Positions 8,304-16,694 of a stretch of 53,664 nt of DNA are shown in pieces (position 1 is the stretch's first letter; each line of letters opens with the position of its first letter). Where the stretch lies: assembly GCF_016429255.1 (NCBI RefSeq), contig NZ_JAELUG010000036.1, positions 1-53,664 on the forward strand. The letters are read 5' to 3'. The notes beneath the pieces are model-generated. The model made no database searches. It saw only the letters and a program-made list of their open reading frames with translations, and was not told where the DNA came from. Source of the DNA: Rhizobium sp. ASV8. Its GTDB lineage: Bacteria; Pseudomonadota; Alphaproteobacteria; Rhizobiales; Rhizobiaceae. The translations under genes and the position numbers were made by a program.

Positions 8304-8890
8304 GCACGCATCTCCCGAACACGTGCGGACCGGTTGCGTCTCTGATCGCGGACGTCAGCATAATCCTGACCCGCTTCGAGCGAGATCGCGGCGAGGCAGC
8401 GCGAATGGGCTTCGCGAAGAAGGCCGCAGACAAGCGCGCAGGACACGCCGGCCTCCCTGGCGATGATATTCTGAGGGACGTCGTCGAAATAATGCTCCTC
8501 GTAGAACTTCCGGGTTCTGGCGGGCATGGCTTCGACCGTGCAGCGGAAAGCCTTGTAAGCCTCCGCTTCGTGAAGATGTTCTTCGGGGCTTCCGTAGGCG
8601 GAAGTGTTGCCGCCGACTTCCTCGCCGACGAACAGGCCGCGTTCATATTGAAGGCGCCGCATATAGTCGGTCGCCAGGTTGCGGACCATGCGCATCACAT
8701 AGGGTGTGGGTGCTTCTATGTCTTCTCGCAGCGGCTTGGAGACCAATTGCAACAGAACTTCCTGCACGACATCCTCGGCCAAAGTCATGCAGCCGGTGAC
8801 CCGGCGCGCGACGGAAAGAAGCTTCGGATAGGCATGAAGTGCCGCTTGGAGTTGCTCATTGGACGTCGACGGCGAATGGTTGGCAATCAT
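8300..8890 (-). CDS. rpoI: ECF sigma factor, RpoI/FecI type
   Basis: This is a 196-aa ECF sigma factor. Region 2 shows TLAEDVVQEVLLQL and PYVMRMVRNLATDYMRR; region 4 shows EAMPARTRKFYEEHYFDDVPQNIIAREAGVSCALVCGLLREAHSRC. No FecR-like anti-sigma gene is next to it. That resembles R. leguminosarum RpoI, which is controlled by iron through its own promoter and drives vbs genes. An IRO box lies about 73 bases upstream. It heads an operon whose next three genes overlap head to tail, so sigma and importer are made together. Likely targets are the NRPS and acyltransferase promoters, which lack IRO boxes. Confidence 0.88.
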   Translation of the reverse strand: MIANHSPSTSNEQLQAALHAYPKLLSVARRVTGCMTLAEDVVQEVLLQLVSKPLREDIEAPTPYVMRMVRNLATDYMRRLQYERGLFVGEEVGGNTSAYGSPEEHLHEAEAYKAFRCTVEAMPARTRKFYEEHYFDDVPQNIIAREAGVSCALVCGLLREAHSRCLAAISLEAGQDYADVRDQRRNRSARVREMRA

Positions 8891-8962
8891 GTCGGGCTCT
8901 CGCTGAAATCCAAAGTTGCATTCCGGTGTGCCCCTCTTTTTAGACGGAGACCCTATAAAACA

Positions 8963-8977
8963 TGATTATATGAGTCA
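8963..8977 (-). promoter_or_regulatory. IRO box (RirA-type operator) for rpoI-fhuCDB
   Basis: TGATTATATGAGTCA fits TGA-N9-TCA exactly, about 73 bases upstream of the rpoI start. The spacing matches that of the boxes before the esterase and receptor genes. It would make the sigma factor, and through it the synthesis genes, iron-repressed. Confidence 0.75.
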
Positions 8978-9069
8978 AGATAGTGGAGCGGAAAAGTGTC
9001 GTATCTTCTAATTCACGGCCTATCACCATGATTTTGTTTTAGATTTCAAAGGATCTGGCGCGGGAAATC

Positions 9070-9750
9070 TCATGTCGTGTGGTGGTGCCAGATCGACTGC
9101 GAGACTGGTTTTGATGTCGCGACACACCATACAAAAACGCCGGTTTCCGCGTCGCCGAACCGACCGGAATGGGTGAATATCGGCTCTCCTGACGCCTTGG
9201 ATCTTATGCTAGAAGTTGTGTCGTTCAGTGCAAATGTCACGCTTTGCGGGTTGATGCGGAAGCCCAGTCCAAGGCATTTGAGTGCTGCTTCTTTCTGGAC
9301 CCAGCGAGCTAGAATGACGTCGCTGCGAGGTCGCGGCTCTAACTGACTTATTTGATTGAGTTCGTCTTCGGAAAGGATCATCGGCATGATTTCGAGCGCC
9401 GCCTGCTCGGAGAACGCATCGAGCCGTTCGATGTCGACGCCGATACGGCCGCCGTGGTGGATTGCAAGCGCCACTCGATCTCTAGTGTGGGAGAGATTGA
9501 AGTCGATATCGGGATGGTCGGGGAGGCAGGGTCTGCCTGATGGCGTCATCGCAATGGACAGCATTTGGGGCGGGTAGCCGAGACGGTTCCCGAGGATATG
9601 ACGGCATAGAAACCGCCCCGCCACGAAGAGGCGCCGGGCTTCGCTCGAGCGAAACGCCGACGCGCGCTGTTGCTCGTGTTCGCTTAACGTCTGATCCGGG
9701 ACACGAAATCCATCGCGCAGCCGCAGGCAGTGAAGCTCAACCTGCGCCAT
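9070..9750 (-). CDS. vbsP: 4'-phosphopantetheinyl transferase (Sfp type)
   Basis: This is a 226-aa Sfp-family enzyme that moves phosphopantetheine from CoA to a carrier-protein serine. Visible are FVAGRFLCRHILG, SGRPCLPDHPDIDFNLSHTRD, the Mg-binding GVDIERL and the WVQKEAALKCLGLG helix. The start MAQVELH at 9750 is chosen because it follows a G-rich ribosome site and leaves a 28-base gap to the hydroxylase. It is the last gene of the NRPS operon, so its target is most likely Ser1005 of the NRPS. The symbol is by analogy with the R. leguminosarum vbs cluster. Confidence 0.88.
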   Translation of the reverse strand: MAQVELHCLRLRDGFRVPDQTLSEHEQQRASAFRSSEARRLFVAGRFLCRHILGNRLGYPPQMLSIAMTPSGRPCLPDHPDIDFNLSHTRDRVALAIHHGGRIGVDIERLDAFSEQAALEIMPMILSEDELNQISQLEPRPRSDVILARWVQKEAALKCLGLGFRINPQSVTFALNDTTSSIRSKASGEPIFTHSGRFGDAETGVFVWCVATSKPVSQSIWHHHTT

Positions 9751-9778
9751 GTCTCCCCCCGCTTGCAAAGCGCCCACT

Positions 9779-11098
9779 TTACTCCGCCGCCTGTCCCATG
9801 TGCGTGGAGAGCCCTGATGGATGAGCCTGCGTTTCCCACTGAACGATGGGATCGAGTTGACCGACGTTGAAGTGTTCGTGACCGAGCAGTGCGTTGGCGA
9901 TGACGGCGCTGCGCCAGGCAGCCAGGCTGAGCTGCGGTTCGGCGATGCCATGGCTGTGGCGGCCGGCATTCAGAACGAAGATGCGGTTCTCGCCCGGGCC
10001 GTCCCATGCAAGCGAGAAGTCGCTGTTCAGCACCGGTTCACCGATGGAGCTCAGTTCGATGCGGTTTTCGAGCGAATGCAGGAAATCGGGAAGAACGAAG
10101 CGATAGCCGGTGGCAAGGACGATCAGGTCGACGGCAAGCGTTTCAATACTGTCGTCGAAACCGTTGCGCATCGTCAGCGTAACTTCGGGGCCATCCTGCA
10201 CGGCCGCGATGACATTGCGGAAGGGGCGGAGCGATATGCCCTGGTCCGGAGTATTCAGCATTTCGAGCCTGCGCTCGTAGAGCCGGCGATAGAGCTTCTT
10301 CAAGGTCGAGGCGGAGACGCCGTCGCTCGCCAGGACCTGCCGGCGGGTATGTGTGAGCCGCAACTCCTCGGGTAGCCCGTGGAAGCGCTCCATATAGCTC
10401 GGCGTGAAAAGCTCATTGGTAAAGGGTGTGGCGTCAAGGGGTTCGAAATTCGGACGACGGCTGACCCAATGGATGGTCGAGACACCGTTCTGATCCAGAA
10501 GGGCATCCACAATCTCCGCACCGCTTTGCCCGCCGCCGATGACGGCGATGCGCGCGGCTTTGATACCGCTTAGTCGCTGGGCGGCCTCACTGCTGTGGAA
10601 GGTTATCGATTTTGCCAGCTGCTCGGCCCAGGCCGGGCGCGCCGGGATCTTTCCGACGCCGACGGAGAGACTACGGGCCTCGATTGCGCCGTCATCGGTC
10701 GTCACCGAGAAGACACCGTCATTGGCATGGATTTCGCGCAGCTGAGACCCGAAGCGAAGCGAGGTCAAGCCGCGGGCGACCCAGCCAAGATAATCGGCAA
10801 ATTCCTTGCGCGGCACCGCCTCATACTCCGCATTGAGAAACTGGTAAAAGCGTTTATGAGCAACGAGATAAGACAGAAAGCTCCACCGACTTGTCGGGTT
10901 CGTCGCCGTCACCAGATCCTTGAGGATGGAGGTCTGCATCTCGGCGCCCGGCAGCATCATTCCAGGATGCCATGCGAAGGATGGACGGCGTTCGAAGAAG
11001 CGGACCGAAAGCTGCGGGACGGAATCGAGCTGGGCGGCAAGGCTGAGGTTGAACGGACCAATTCCGGCCCCGGCGAGGTCGAGCACGTGCGATGTCAT
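9779..11098 (-). CDS. vbsO: L-ornithine N5-monooxygenase (VbsO/PvdA-like)
   Basis: This is a 439-aa flavin- and NADPH-dependent N-hydroxylating monooxygenase. The FAD site is GAGIGPFNLSLA at residues 10-21, followed by MLPGAEMQTSILKDLV. The NADPH site is VIGGGQSGAEIV in the middle, and the late LATGYRF motif is typical of the family. GGAG lies 7 nt before the ATG. The gene sits 31 bases after the NRPS and before the phosphopantetheinyl transferase. Reaction: N5-hydroxylation of L-ornithine, the first step to a hydroxamate. Lysine as substrate (IucD type) cannot be excluded from sequence, but the cluster favours ornithine. Confidence 0.9.
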   Translation of the reverse strand: MTSHVLDLAGAGIGPFNLSLAAQLDSVPQLSVRFFERRPSFAWHPGMMLPGAEMQTSILKDLVTATNPTSRWSFLSYLVAHKRFYQFLNAEYEAVPRKEFADYLGWVARGLTSLRFGSQLREIHANDGVFSVTTDDGAIEARSLSVGVGKIPARPAWAEQLAKSITFHSSEAAQRLSGIKAARIAVIGGGQSGAEIVDALLDQNGVSTIHWVSRRPNFEPLDATPFTNELFTPSYMERFHGLPEELRLTHTRRQVLASDGVSASTLKKLYRRLYERRLEMLNTPDQGISLRPFRNVIAAVQDGPEVTLTMRNGFDDSIETLAVDLIVLATGYRFVLPDFLHSLENRIELSSIGEPVLNSDFSLAWDGPGENRIFVLNAGRHSHGIAEPQLSLAAWRSAVIANALLGHEHFNVGQLDPIVQWETQAHPSGLSTHMGQAAE

Positions 11099-11129
11099 GA
11101 TGCAGCTCCAGAATAATGTCGTAAGAGGG

Positions 11130-14100
11130 TTACTTGACGATGCCTGCGAACGGAGAACCCGGTGCGAAAGCCTGATCGAGCCGCCGCGCGAAACGCTGAT
11201 GGAAGGGTGTCTTGCCGATGATCGTCAGATGGTTGGTGCCGGTAACGATTTCCGATGCCGTGGCATTCGGTGAGTATCTGCGCCAATCGATGACGTTGAG
11301 CGAACGGGTCAGGGAATCCTCGGCCGCAAAGGAGTGGATGCGGAAATCGGATTGTTGCAGACGGTAGTTGCGGAAGATCATTCCATTGTCGATGAGGATC
11401 CAGAACGTGTGCTCTTCGGAGCCGATATCCGGACCGTCCGTCGGCAGTTTGACATTGTGTCTGACGATATGATGCAGGAACTGCTCGTAGACTTCCGCAT
11501 CCATGGCGGCGAGAAGCCGCTTCCAGTCCTCGCGCATTGGCGTATGGGCGAGCCAGGTTTGAACGGCGGCATGGGTGCGGTCCCGGACGCTGTCGTCGAA
11601 GTGTGGTGCGACGCCGACCGTGAATTCCTCGTCCATATCGCAGACGTCGACCATGCCGATCATGCGCAAGTCGATGTCATCGCCGATCTGCCGTGCCGCC
11701 TCATAGGCAAGCAATCCCCCCCAGGACCAGCCGAGGAAGGCGCAGGGCCGGCCCTTGGCTTGTCTGCGCACCGCCTCGGCATAGCGCGCGGTGATGTCCT
11801 CGACGCGGGTGCTGAGCGTCTTGGTTTCCGTTAGGGAATAGCAGATGAAGCCCGTCGCCGGCTGTTCCGGCCCGAGATAATCGACGAGCCGCATATATTC
11901 GCGCGTGCTGACGAGAAGGCCGGGGAAGCAGTAGAGCACTGGCCGATCGCCATTGCGGCGGAGATAGACGACGTCGACGCCGGCCTCGTCGCGATTGCCG
12001 TCGATGGCAAGCGCCAGGTCGCGCACTGTGGGATGATTGAACATGTCGGCGATGGAGAGCGGCCAGTCGGGATGGCGCATCTTTAGGCGCGATACGATCC
12101 GCACTGCCGCGAGCGACTGCCCGCCGATATCGAAGAAATTCTCGGTGACACCGATATCGCCGATGTCGAGGATCTCTTTCCAGGTGTCGAGGATTGCACG
12201 TTCCTTGTCACCGACGGGAGCTGCCATCGCGCGCTCCATGCGCGGGGCGGGCAAGGCGGCGCGATCGAGCTTGCTGTTCGGTCCCATCGGCAGCCTGTCG
12301 ATCAGCATGATCGTCTGCGGCACCATGTAATCGGGTAGGGCTGTCATGGCGGCGCGGCGCAGTTCGGTGACGCCAAGGCTTTCGCCCTCGCGCGGCACCA
12401 CATAGGCGACCAGAGAGCTGCGACCACCTTCATTGTGCAGAAGGACGACTGCCTCGGCGACGCGTTGGTCCGATCGCAGCACTGCTTCGATCTCGCCCGG
12501 TTCTATGCGAAAGCCGCGCAGCTTGATCTGATGGTCGACGCGGCCGGCAAATTCGACGATGCCGTCCCCTCGCCACCGGCCCAGATCGCCCGACTTATAG
12601 AGGCGTCCACCCGGCATGAAGGGATCCGGAATGAACCGATCCGCCGTCAGTTCCGGCTGGCCGAGATAGCCGCGCGCCAAGCCGCTGCCGCCGATATAGA
12701 TTTCGCCGATGACCCCGACCGGAACAGGCGCAAGGTCGGCATCGAGAACATAGATGCGTCGGTCGCCCACGCCGCGGCCGATCGGCGCGACTGTCCCCTC
12801 GAAACGGGTTCCGGCCGGGATCTTCCAGATCATCGGCGTCATGATGGTCTCGGTTGGCCCGTAGCCGTTGATCAGCAGCTGAGCCTTCAGGTTTTCGGTG
12901 ATCATGTCGAACACCGCTTGCGAGAGCGCTTCGCCACCAAAGGAATAGAGTCTCAACCGCGGTACGTCGCTGTTCTCGCCCGCATATTCGGCAAGGCCGC
13001 GCACATAGCTGGTAGGCAGGCTGGCATTGTTCACGCCATGGCGCTTCATCATCGCGAAGGCGTCTTCCGGCGTCGCGAGCTTGTCCTGTGTCAGCACCAC
13101 ACCGCCGCCGGCCATCAGCGGCACCATCCAGCGTTCGTGGCCGCCATCTGAGGTGAAGGGGAGAACGGGATATTCGCAGGATAGCTCGCTCATCTCATAG
13201 ATGCGCAGCGTTGCCTTGCAGTGATGGGCGAGGGGGCCGTGTTCGACCGCCACGCCTTTCGGAACGCCTGTCGAGCCGGAGGTGTAGATCACATAGGCCA
13301 GCTGCTGCGCGGCGATGGCGGTCGCGGGCGCCTGGCTGCTTTCCGTTGAAAGGTCGACCTTGTCGAGGTTGAGGAAGGGCGTCGCAATATCGCTCGGCAG
13401 GTGCGCAATGTGCTTTGTTTGGGAAATGACGAGCGAGAGACCGGGAGCCGTCAAAATATGGCGATTGCGCGCCTCCGGATGATCCGGCTCGACCGGAGTG
13501 AAGGCGCCGCCCGACTTCAGTACCGCGAGAATAGCAATGATCGCATCGATCGACTTTTCAAGTGCGATCGCGACGCGTTTTTCCGGGCCGATCCCAAGAG
13601 CGATCAGACGATGTGCGAGCCGATTGGCAGCCGCTTCCAGTTCTCCATGCGTTACGGATTTTTCGCCTTGCGCCACCGCAAAGGCATTTGGCCGCCTTCT
13701 CGCCTGTGCGGAGATGACCTCGTGGACAGGCGTCCCGTCGTCGGGCTCCGGTGCATCGGGATAGGGCGCGGAGAGCCTGTCCAGCTCCTCAGCCGAGACG
13801 AATGGAACGTGCTTGATCTGCACGCTCGGATCGTTGCCAAGCCTTGCAAGCGCGACAGCGAAATCATCCGCCAGACGGCCAATCTGTCCGCGCTCGTATT
13901 TTTGCGGGTCGAAGCCGAAGCTCAGACGAAGCTTGCCGCCGAATGCCGGGAGAACGGTGACGACCAGTTCGGCGTCGCGGCGAGCCTGAGGCTCTATGGG
14001 GCTGTGGATGCCATCTATGTTGGAGCTAGCCTCCCGAAGGCGCAAGGGTGGGCGGACATCGAGCAGCGTTTTGACGAGACCGGTCGTATCGAAAGACTCA

Positions 14101-15128
14101 TCGCGTCGCAGAAGAGCGTCGGCAAGCGCCTCGAAGGACAGGCTGTGTCGTGCGGCGACCTCGATTTCCTCGACGAAGGCTTGGCGGACATCTTCCAACG
14201 TCATGGCGCCATCTAGCTCGGCCGTCAGGACCAACACATCCTCGTTGCGTGCTGCAATCGTTTGTGTTTCCGGCCGCGTCACCAACCCGATCCTCTGCGC
14301 GCCATGGCCCGAATGGCGGCGCAGGACGATCGCAAGAGCAGCGAGAAGGCCGCGCGAAGCGTCCAGGGGGGAGGCCATGGGAGCAAGTGGATCAGGCGCT
14401 GAAACCTCAAGCACATGCTCCAGCCAGCCTTCGTCGACAATGCTCCTTCCCGTCGATGTCTGTTGGAGCAGCGATGCGATGTTGTCCTGCGCCGTCAGCC
14501 GTTGGAACCAGAAATCGACCAGCTCGGGTGCCGGATTGCGCGGCGCGCCATTGCCAGCCATCCAAAGCGCCGCATCGGGGAGCGCGGTTTCTGCCGGGCT
14601 TACCGGGCGGTTCCCATCGATATTGCGTAGGAAATCCGTTGCCAGCAGATCGAGCGTTGCCGCGTCGGCAAGGATGGCGTGCAGGGAAAATACGGCGCCG
14701 ATTGCCCGTCCGCTCTGCGTGAGGAGAATGAAGCGAGCCGGATTGCCGCTCGTCAGATCCACTGCGCGAGCCCGTTCAGCGGCGGCGGCTGTCACCAGTG
14801 CATCGATAAGATTGTCGCCGATTGGCAGGTCCGCTTCGATGATCTCGACCGCGCCGCCGCTCTTCAGGATCTGCTGAACTGCACCGCCTGCTCGTGCCTC
14901 GAATTGCGATGTGATGAGTGGGTGCTGATGCGAAAGGGCAGCAAGAGCCTCGCGCGCTGCCGCGGCAGAGATTGCAGGGAAGGTAATGGCAAGTATTTGC
15001 CGCCCATAGACGACTTCATTGCCGGTCTCCGACAGCTGCCAGATACGTGATTGTGCGGGCGATAGCGAGCATTTGCCAATGTAATCGGAGTGATTTGCTG
15101 CCGTTGCGTTCCGATCGTGAACAGTCAT
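11130..15128 (-). CDS. vbsS: nonribosomal peptide synthetase, C*-A-PCP-TE (VbsS-like)
   Basis: This is a 1332-aa single-module NRPS. A condensation-like domain spans about 20-430, but the HHxxxDG motif reads HAILADA at 150-156. An adenylation domain spans about 460-960, with YTSGSTGVPKG near 615, YGPTE, and the A10 lysine 953 in NSKLD. The carrier serine is 1005 in FFDIGGQSL. The thioesterase spans about 1050-1320, with GWSWGG (Ser1135) and His1300. There is no epimerase domain. The architecture suits one ornithine-hydroxamate unit that the TE trimerises and cyclises through esters. In A4 the usual alpha-amine-binding Asp aligns with Thr659. ATG 15128 has GGGAG 12 nt upstream; a TTG at 15173 would add 15 residues. 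It is the first gene of the vbsS-vbsO-vbsP-like operon. Confidence 0.92.
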   Translation of the reverse strand: MTVHDRNATAANHSDYIGKCSLSPAQSRIWQLSETGNEVVYGRQILAITFPAISAAAAREALAALSHQHPLITSQFEARAGGAVQQILKSGGAVEIIEADLPIGDNLIDALVTAAAAERARAVDLTSGNPARFILLTQSGRAIGAVFSLHAILADAATLDLLATDFLRNIDGNRPVSPAETALPDAALWMAGNGAPRNPAPELVDFWFQRLTAQDNIASLLQQTSTGRSIVDEGWLEHVLEVSAPDPLAPMASPLDASRGLLAALAIVLRRHSGHGAQRIGLVTRPETQTIAARNEDVLVLTAELDGAMTLEDVRQAFVEEIEVAARHSLSFEALADALLRRDESFDTTGLVKTLLDVRPPLRLREASSNIDGIHSPIEPQARRDAELVVTVLPAFGGKLRLSFGFDPQKYERGQIGRLADDFAVALARLGNDPSVQIKHVPFVSAEELDRLSAPYPDAPEPDDGTPVHEVISAQARRRPNAFAVAQGEKSVTHGELEAAANRLAHRLIALGIGPEKRVAIALEKSIDAIIAILAVLKSGGAFTPVEPDHPEARNRHILTAPGLSLVISQTKHIAHLPSDIATPFLNLDKVDLSTESSQAPATAIAAQQLAYVIYTSGSTGVPKGVAVEHGPLAHHCKATLRIYEMSELSCEYPVLPFTSDGGHERWMVPLMAGGGVVLTQDKLATPEDAFAMMKRHGVNNASLPTSYVRGLAEYAGENSDVPRLRLYSFGGEALSQAVFDMITENLKAQLLINGYGPTETIMTPMIWKIPAGTRFEGTVAPIGRGVGDRRIYVLDADLAPVPVGVIGEIYIGGSGLARGYLGQPELTADRFIPDPFMPGGRLYKSGDLGRWRGDGIVEFAGRVDHQIKLRGFRIEPGEIEAVLRSDQRVAEAVVLLHNEGGRSSLVAYVVPREGESLGVTELRRAAMTALPDYMVPQTIMLIDRLPMGPNSKLDRAALPAPRMERAMAAPVGDKERAILDTWKEILDIGDIGVTENFFDIGGQSLAAVRIVSRLKMRHPDWPLSIADMFNHPTVRDLALAIDGNRDEAGVDVVYLRRNGDRPVLYCFPGLLVSTREYMRLVDYLGPEQPATGFICYSLTETKTLSTRVEDITARYAEAVRRQAKGRPCAFLGWSWGGLLAYEAARQIGDDIDLRMIGMVDVCDMDEEFTVGVAPHFDDSVRDRTHAAVQTWLAHTPMREDWKRLLAAMDAEVYEQFLHHIVRHNVKLPTDGPDIGSEEHTFWILIDNGMIFRNYRLQQSDFRIHSFAAEDSLTRSLNVIDWRRYSPNATASEIVTGTNHLTIIGKTPFHQRFARRLDQAFAPGSPFAGIVK

Positions 15129-15452
15129 TGGTTCGCAAATCTCCCTATAATCTTGAAGGGAATAGCCGATCAATGGAAATACAATTGTGTATTACTTTCA
15201 ATATCCGCGATGGGTATTGAGTTTAATTGATCGAATATTCTGGTTTTATGCTGTCAATGTATCCGAAAATTCGGAAATTTCGTTGATTTGGTTGCATGAC
15301 GAACGGCAATGGCGGAAATTCAGCGGAAAAATGAAAAAGAATTCTCAGAAATATTTTGAATTTATTCGGGCGCCATTCGTTGCTGCAGAACGAGCGCCGG
15401 GGACGAGCCTCCGGTTCCGGGATGGAACGGCTTTCAAAATATGGAGAATAAG
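15129..15452. promoter_or_regulatory. AT-rich divergent promoter region between NRPS and acyltransferase genes
   Basis: These 324 bases hold no gene. They are markedly AT-rich against the flanks. An inverted repeat TCCGAAAATTCGGA lies at 15262-15275. A larger stem (GGCGC 15369-15373 with GCGCC 15394-15398, plus an inner TCGTT/AACGA) falls in the acyltransferase leader. I found no TGA-N9-TCA box, unlike the three promoters of the import genes. That fits control through the RpoI sigma factor rather than directly by RirA. I could not assign the -35 and -10 elements. Confidence 0.55.
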
Positions 15453-16607
15453 ATGGATGCTTCCTTGGCATTGAGGAGCGAGGTGACCGCGACGGGGGCG
15501 TGTGATCTGCGTTTGCCGATTTCGGGCTTTGCCAGCCACGCACTCGCCCTCGGTCAACCGCTTGTCGTCTCTTCAGGGCAGTCATCCGCTGGCTTTCGTG
15601 TCTCTTATCACGGGATCGAAGTCGCTTCAGGCTATCTCCCAGGTTCCGCCGGTAACCCGTTGGTTTTCGACAACATATCGGCGACCGTTTCTCCGGCTTC
15701 GGATGAGGATATCGTCAATGCCGTGTCGGAAGCCGTGCTGGCCTGCAATCCGCAACTGCCCTCCTTCACGATCGAGCTTGCGGATGATGGTCTGGTGAAG
15801 CGCCTTACGGACGCCGGCGCCATCGAACGGAGCGGCGACCATTTGATCGTGCGCCCCGAATCCCTTTTCCAGCAGCCGAAGTCCTGGCTTGGAAGCGCAC
15901 CCGCCGCCTATCCCGAAATACCGGTCTTGACGAATGGCATCCATCATCCGCAAAGGCCGCCGAAGCCCGCCGGTCGGGTCTATAGCCGCTTCATTCCCTG
16001 GTTGAACACGCAGCTTGGCTTTCATGTCGCCGATCTCGATGCCGATCTCGGACATTTTCACCGCTGGATGAACGATCCGAGGGTGGCGGCCATATGGGAG
16101 GATAGCGGCGATCTTTCCTATCACCGCGATTTCATTGCGAGTCGTCTCGCAGACCCGCGCACGCTCCCGCTGATCGGAACGTTCGGTGGTGTGCCCTTTG
16201 GCTATTTCGAGCTCTATTGGGCGAAGGAGGACCGTATCGGGCCGCACTACGAAGCTGATGGCTTCGATCGCGGCTGGCATGTGGCGATCGGCGAGGACGA
16301 TTTTCGCGGGAAAGCCTTTATCAGCGCCTGGCTGCCATCGCTGATGCATTACATGTTCCTGGCGGATGCGCGGACGCGCCGCATCGTCGGCGAGCCGATC
16401 CATCATCACGCCCAGCAGATCCGCAATCTCGACCGCTCCGGCTTCGCGAAGGTCAAGCACATCCAGTTTCCGCACAAGAAGGCGCTTCTGGTCATGCTGC
16501 TGCGCGAGCGCTTCTTCATGGATCGGCTGCTGTCGCCCGATCTGACGGGCCTTTCCGATGAGGATGGCCAAGCTGTGCTTGGTTCGCTGCCGCGAGCCAG
16601 CGCGTGA
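15453..16607 (+). CDS. vbsA: N5-hydroxyornithine acyltransferase, GNAT/IucB fold (VbsA-like)
   Basis: This is a 384-aa siderophore acyltransferase. The C-terminal half (about 190-350) is the IucB/AlcB-type GNAT domain: DLGHFHRWMNDPRVAAIWED, GVPFGYFELYWAKEDRIGPHY, WHVAIGEDDFRGK, and RIVGEPIHHHAQQIRNLDRSGFAKVKHIQFPHKKALLV. The N-terminal 170 residues are a less conserved extension usual for this family. The ATG at 15453 has GGAG exactly 6 nt upstream and is preferred to the ATG 12 bases earlier. Role by family: transfer of an acyl group (3-hydroxybutyryl in vicibactin) to the N5-hydroxyl-amine of ornithine. The acyl group here is inferred, but an ester-linked ring requires a hydroxyacyl. Confidence 0.88.
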   Translation: MDASLALRSEVTATGACDLRLPISGFASHALALGQPLVVSSGQSSAGFRVSYHGIEVASGYLPGSAGNPLVFDNISATVSPASDEDIVNAVSEAVLACNPQLPSFTIELADDGLVKRLTDAGAIERSGDHLIVRPESLFQQPKSWLGSAPAAYPEIPVLTNGIHHPQRPPKPAGRVYSRFIPWLNTQLGFHVADLDADLGHFHRWMNDPRVAAIWEDSGDLSYHRDFIASRLADPRTLPLIGTFGGVPFGYFELYWAKEDRIGPHYEADGFDRGWHVAIGEDDFRGKAFISAWLPSLMHYMFLADARTRRIVGEPIHHHAQQIRNLDRSGFAKVKHIQFPHKKALLVMLLRERFFMDRLLSPDLTGLSDEDGQAVLGSLPRASA

Positions 16608-16694
16608 TGCCAGCGGCTGGCGAACCTGACGGCTACTGCGCCGAGGCGGTTGGCCGGCCAATCGACACTTCACTCCTGACCAAAGAGATACGTC

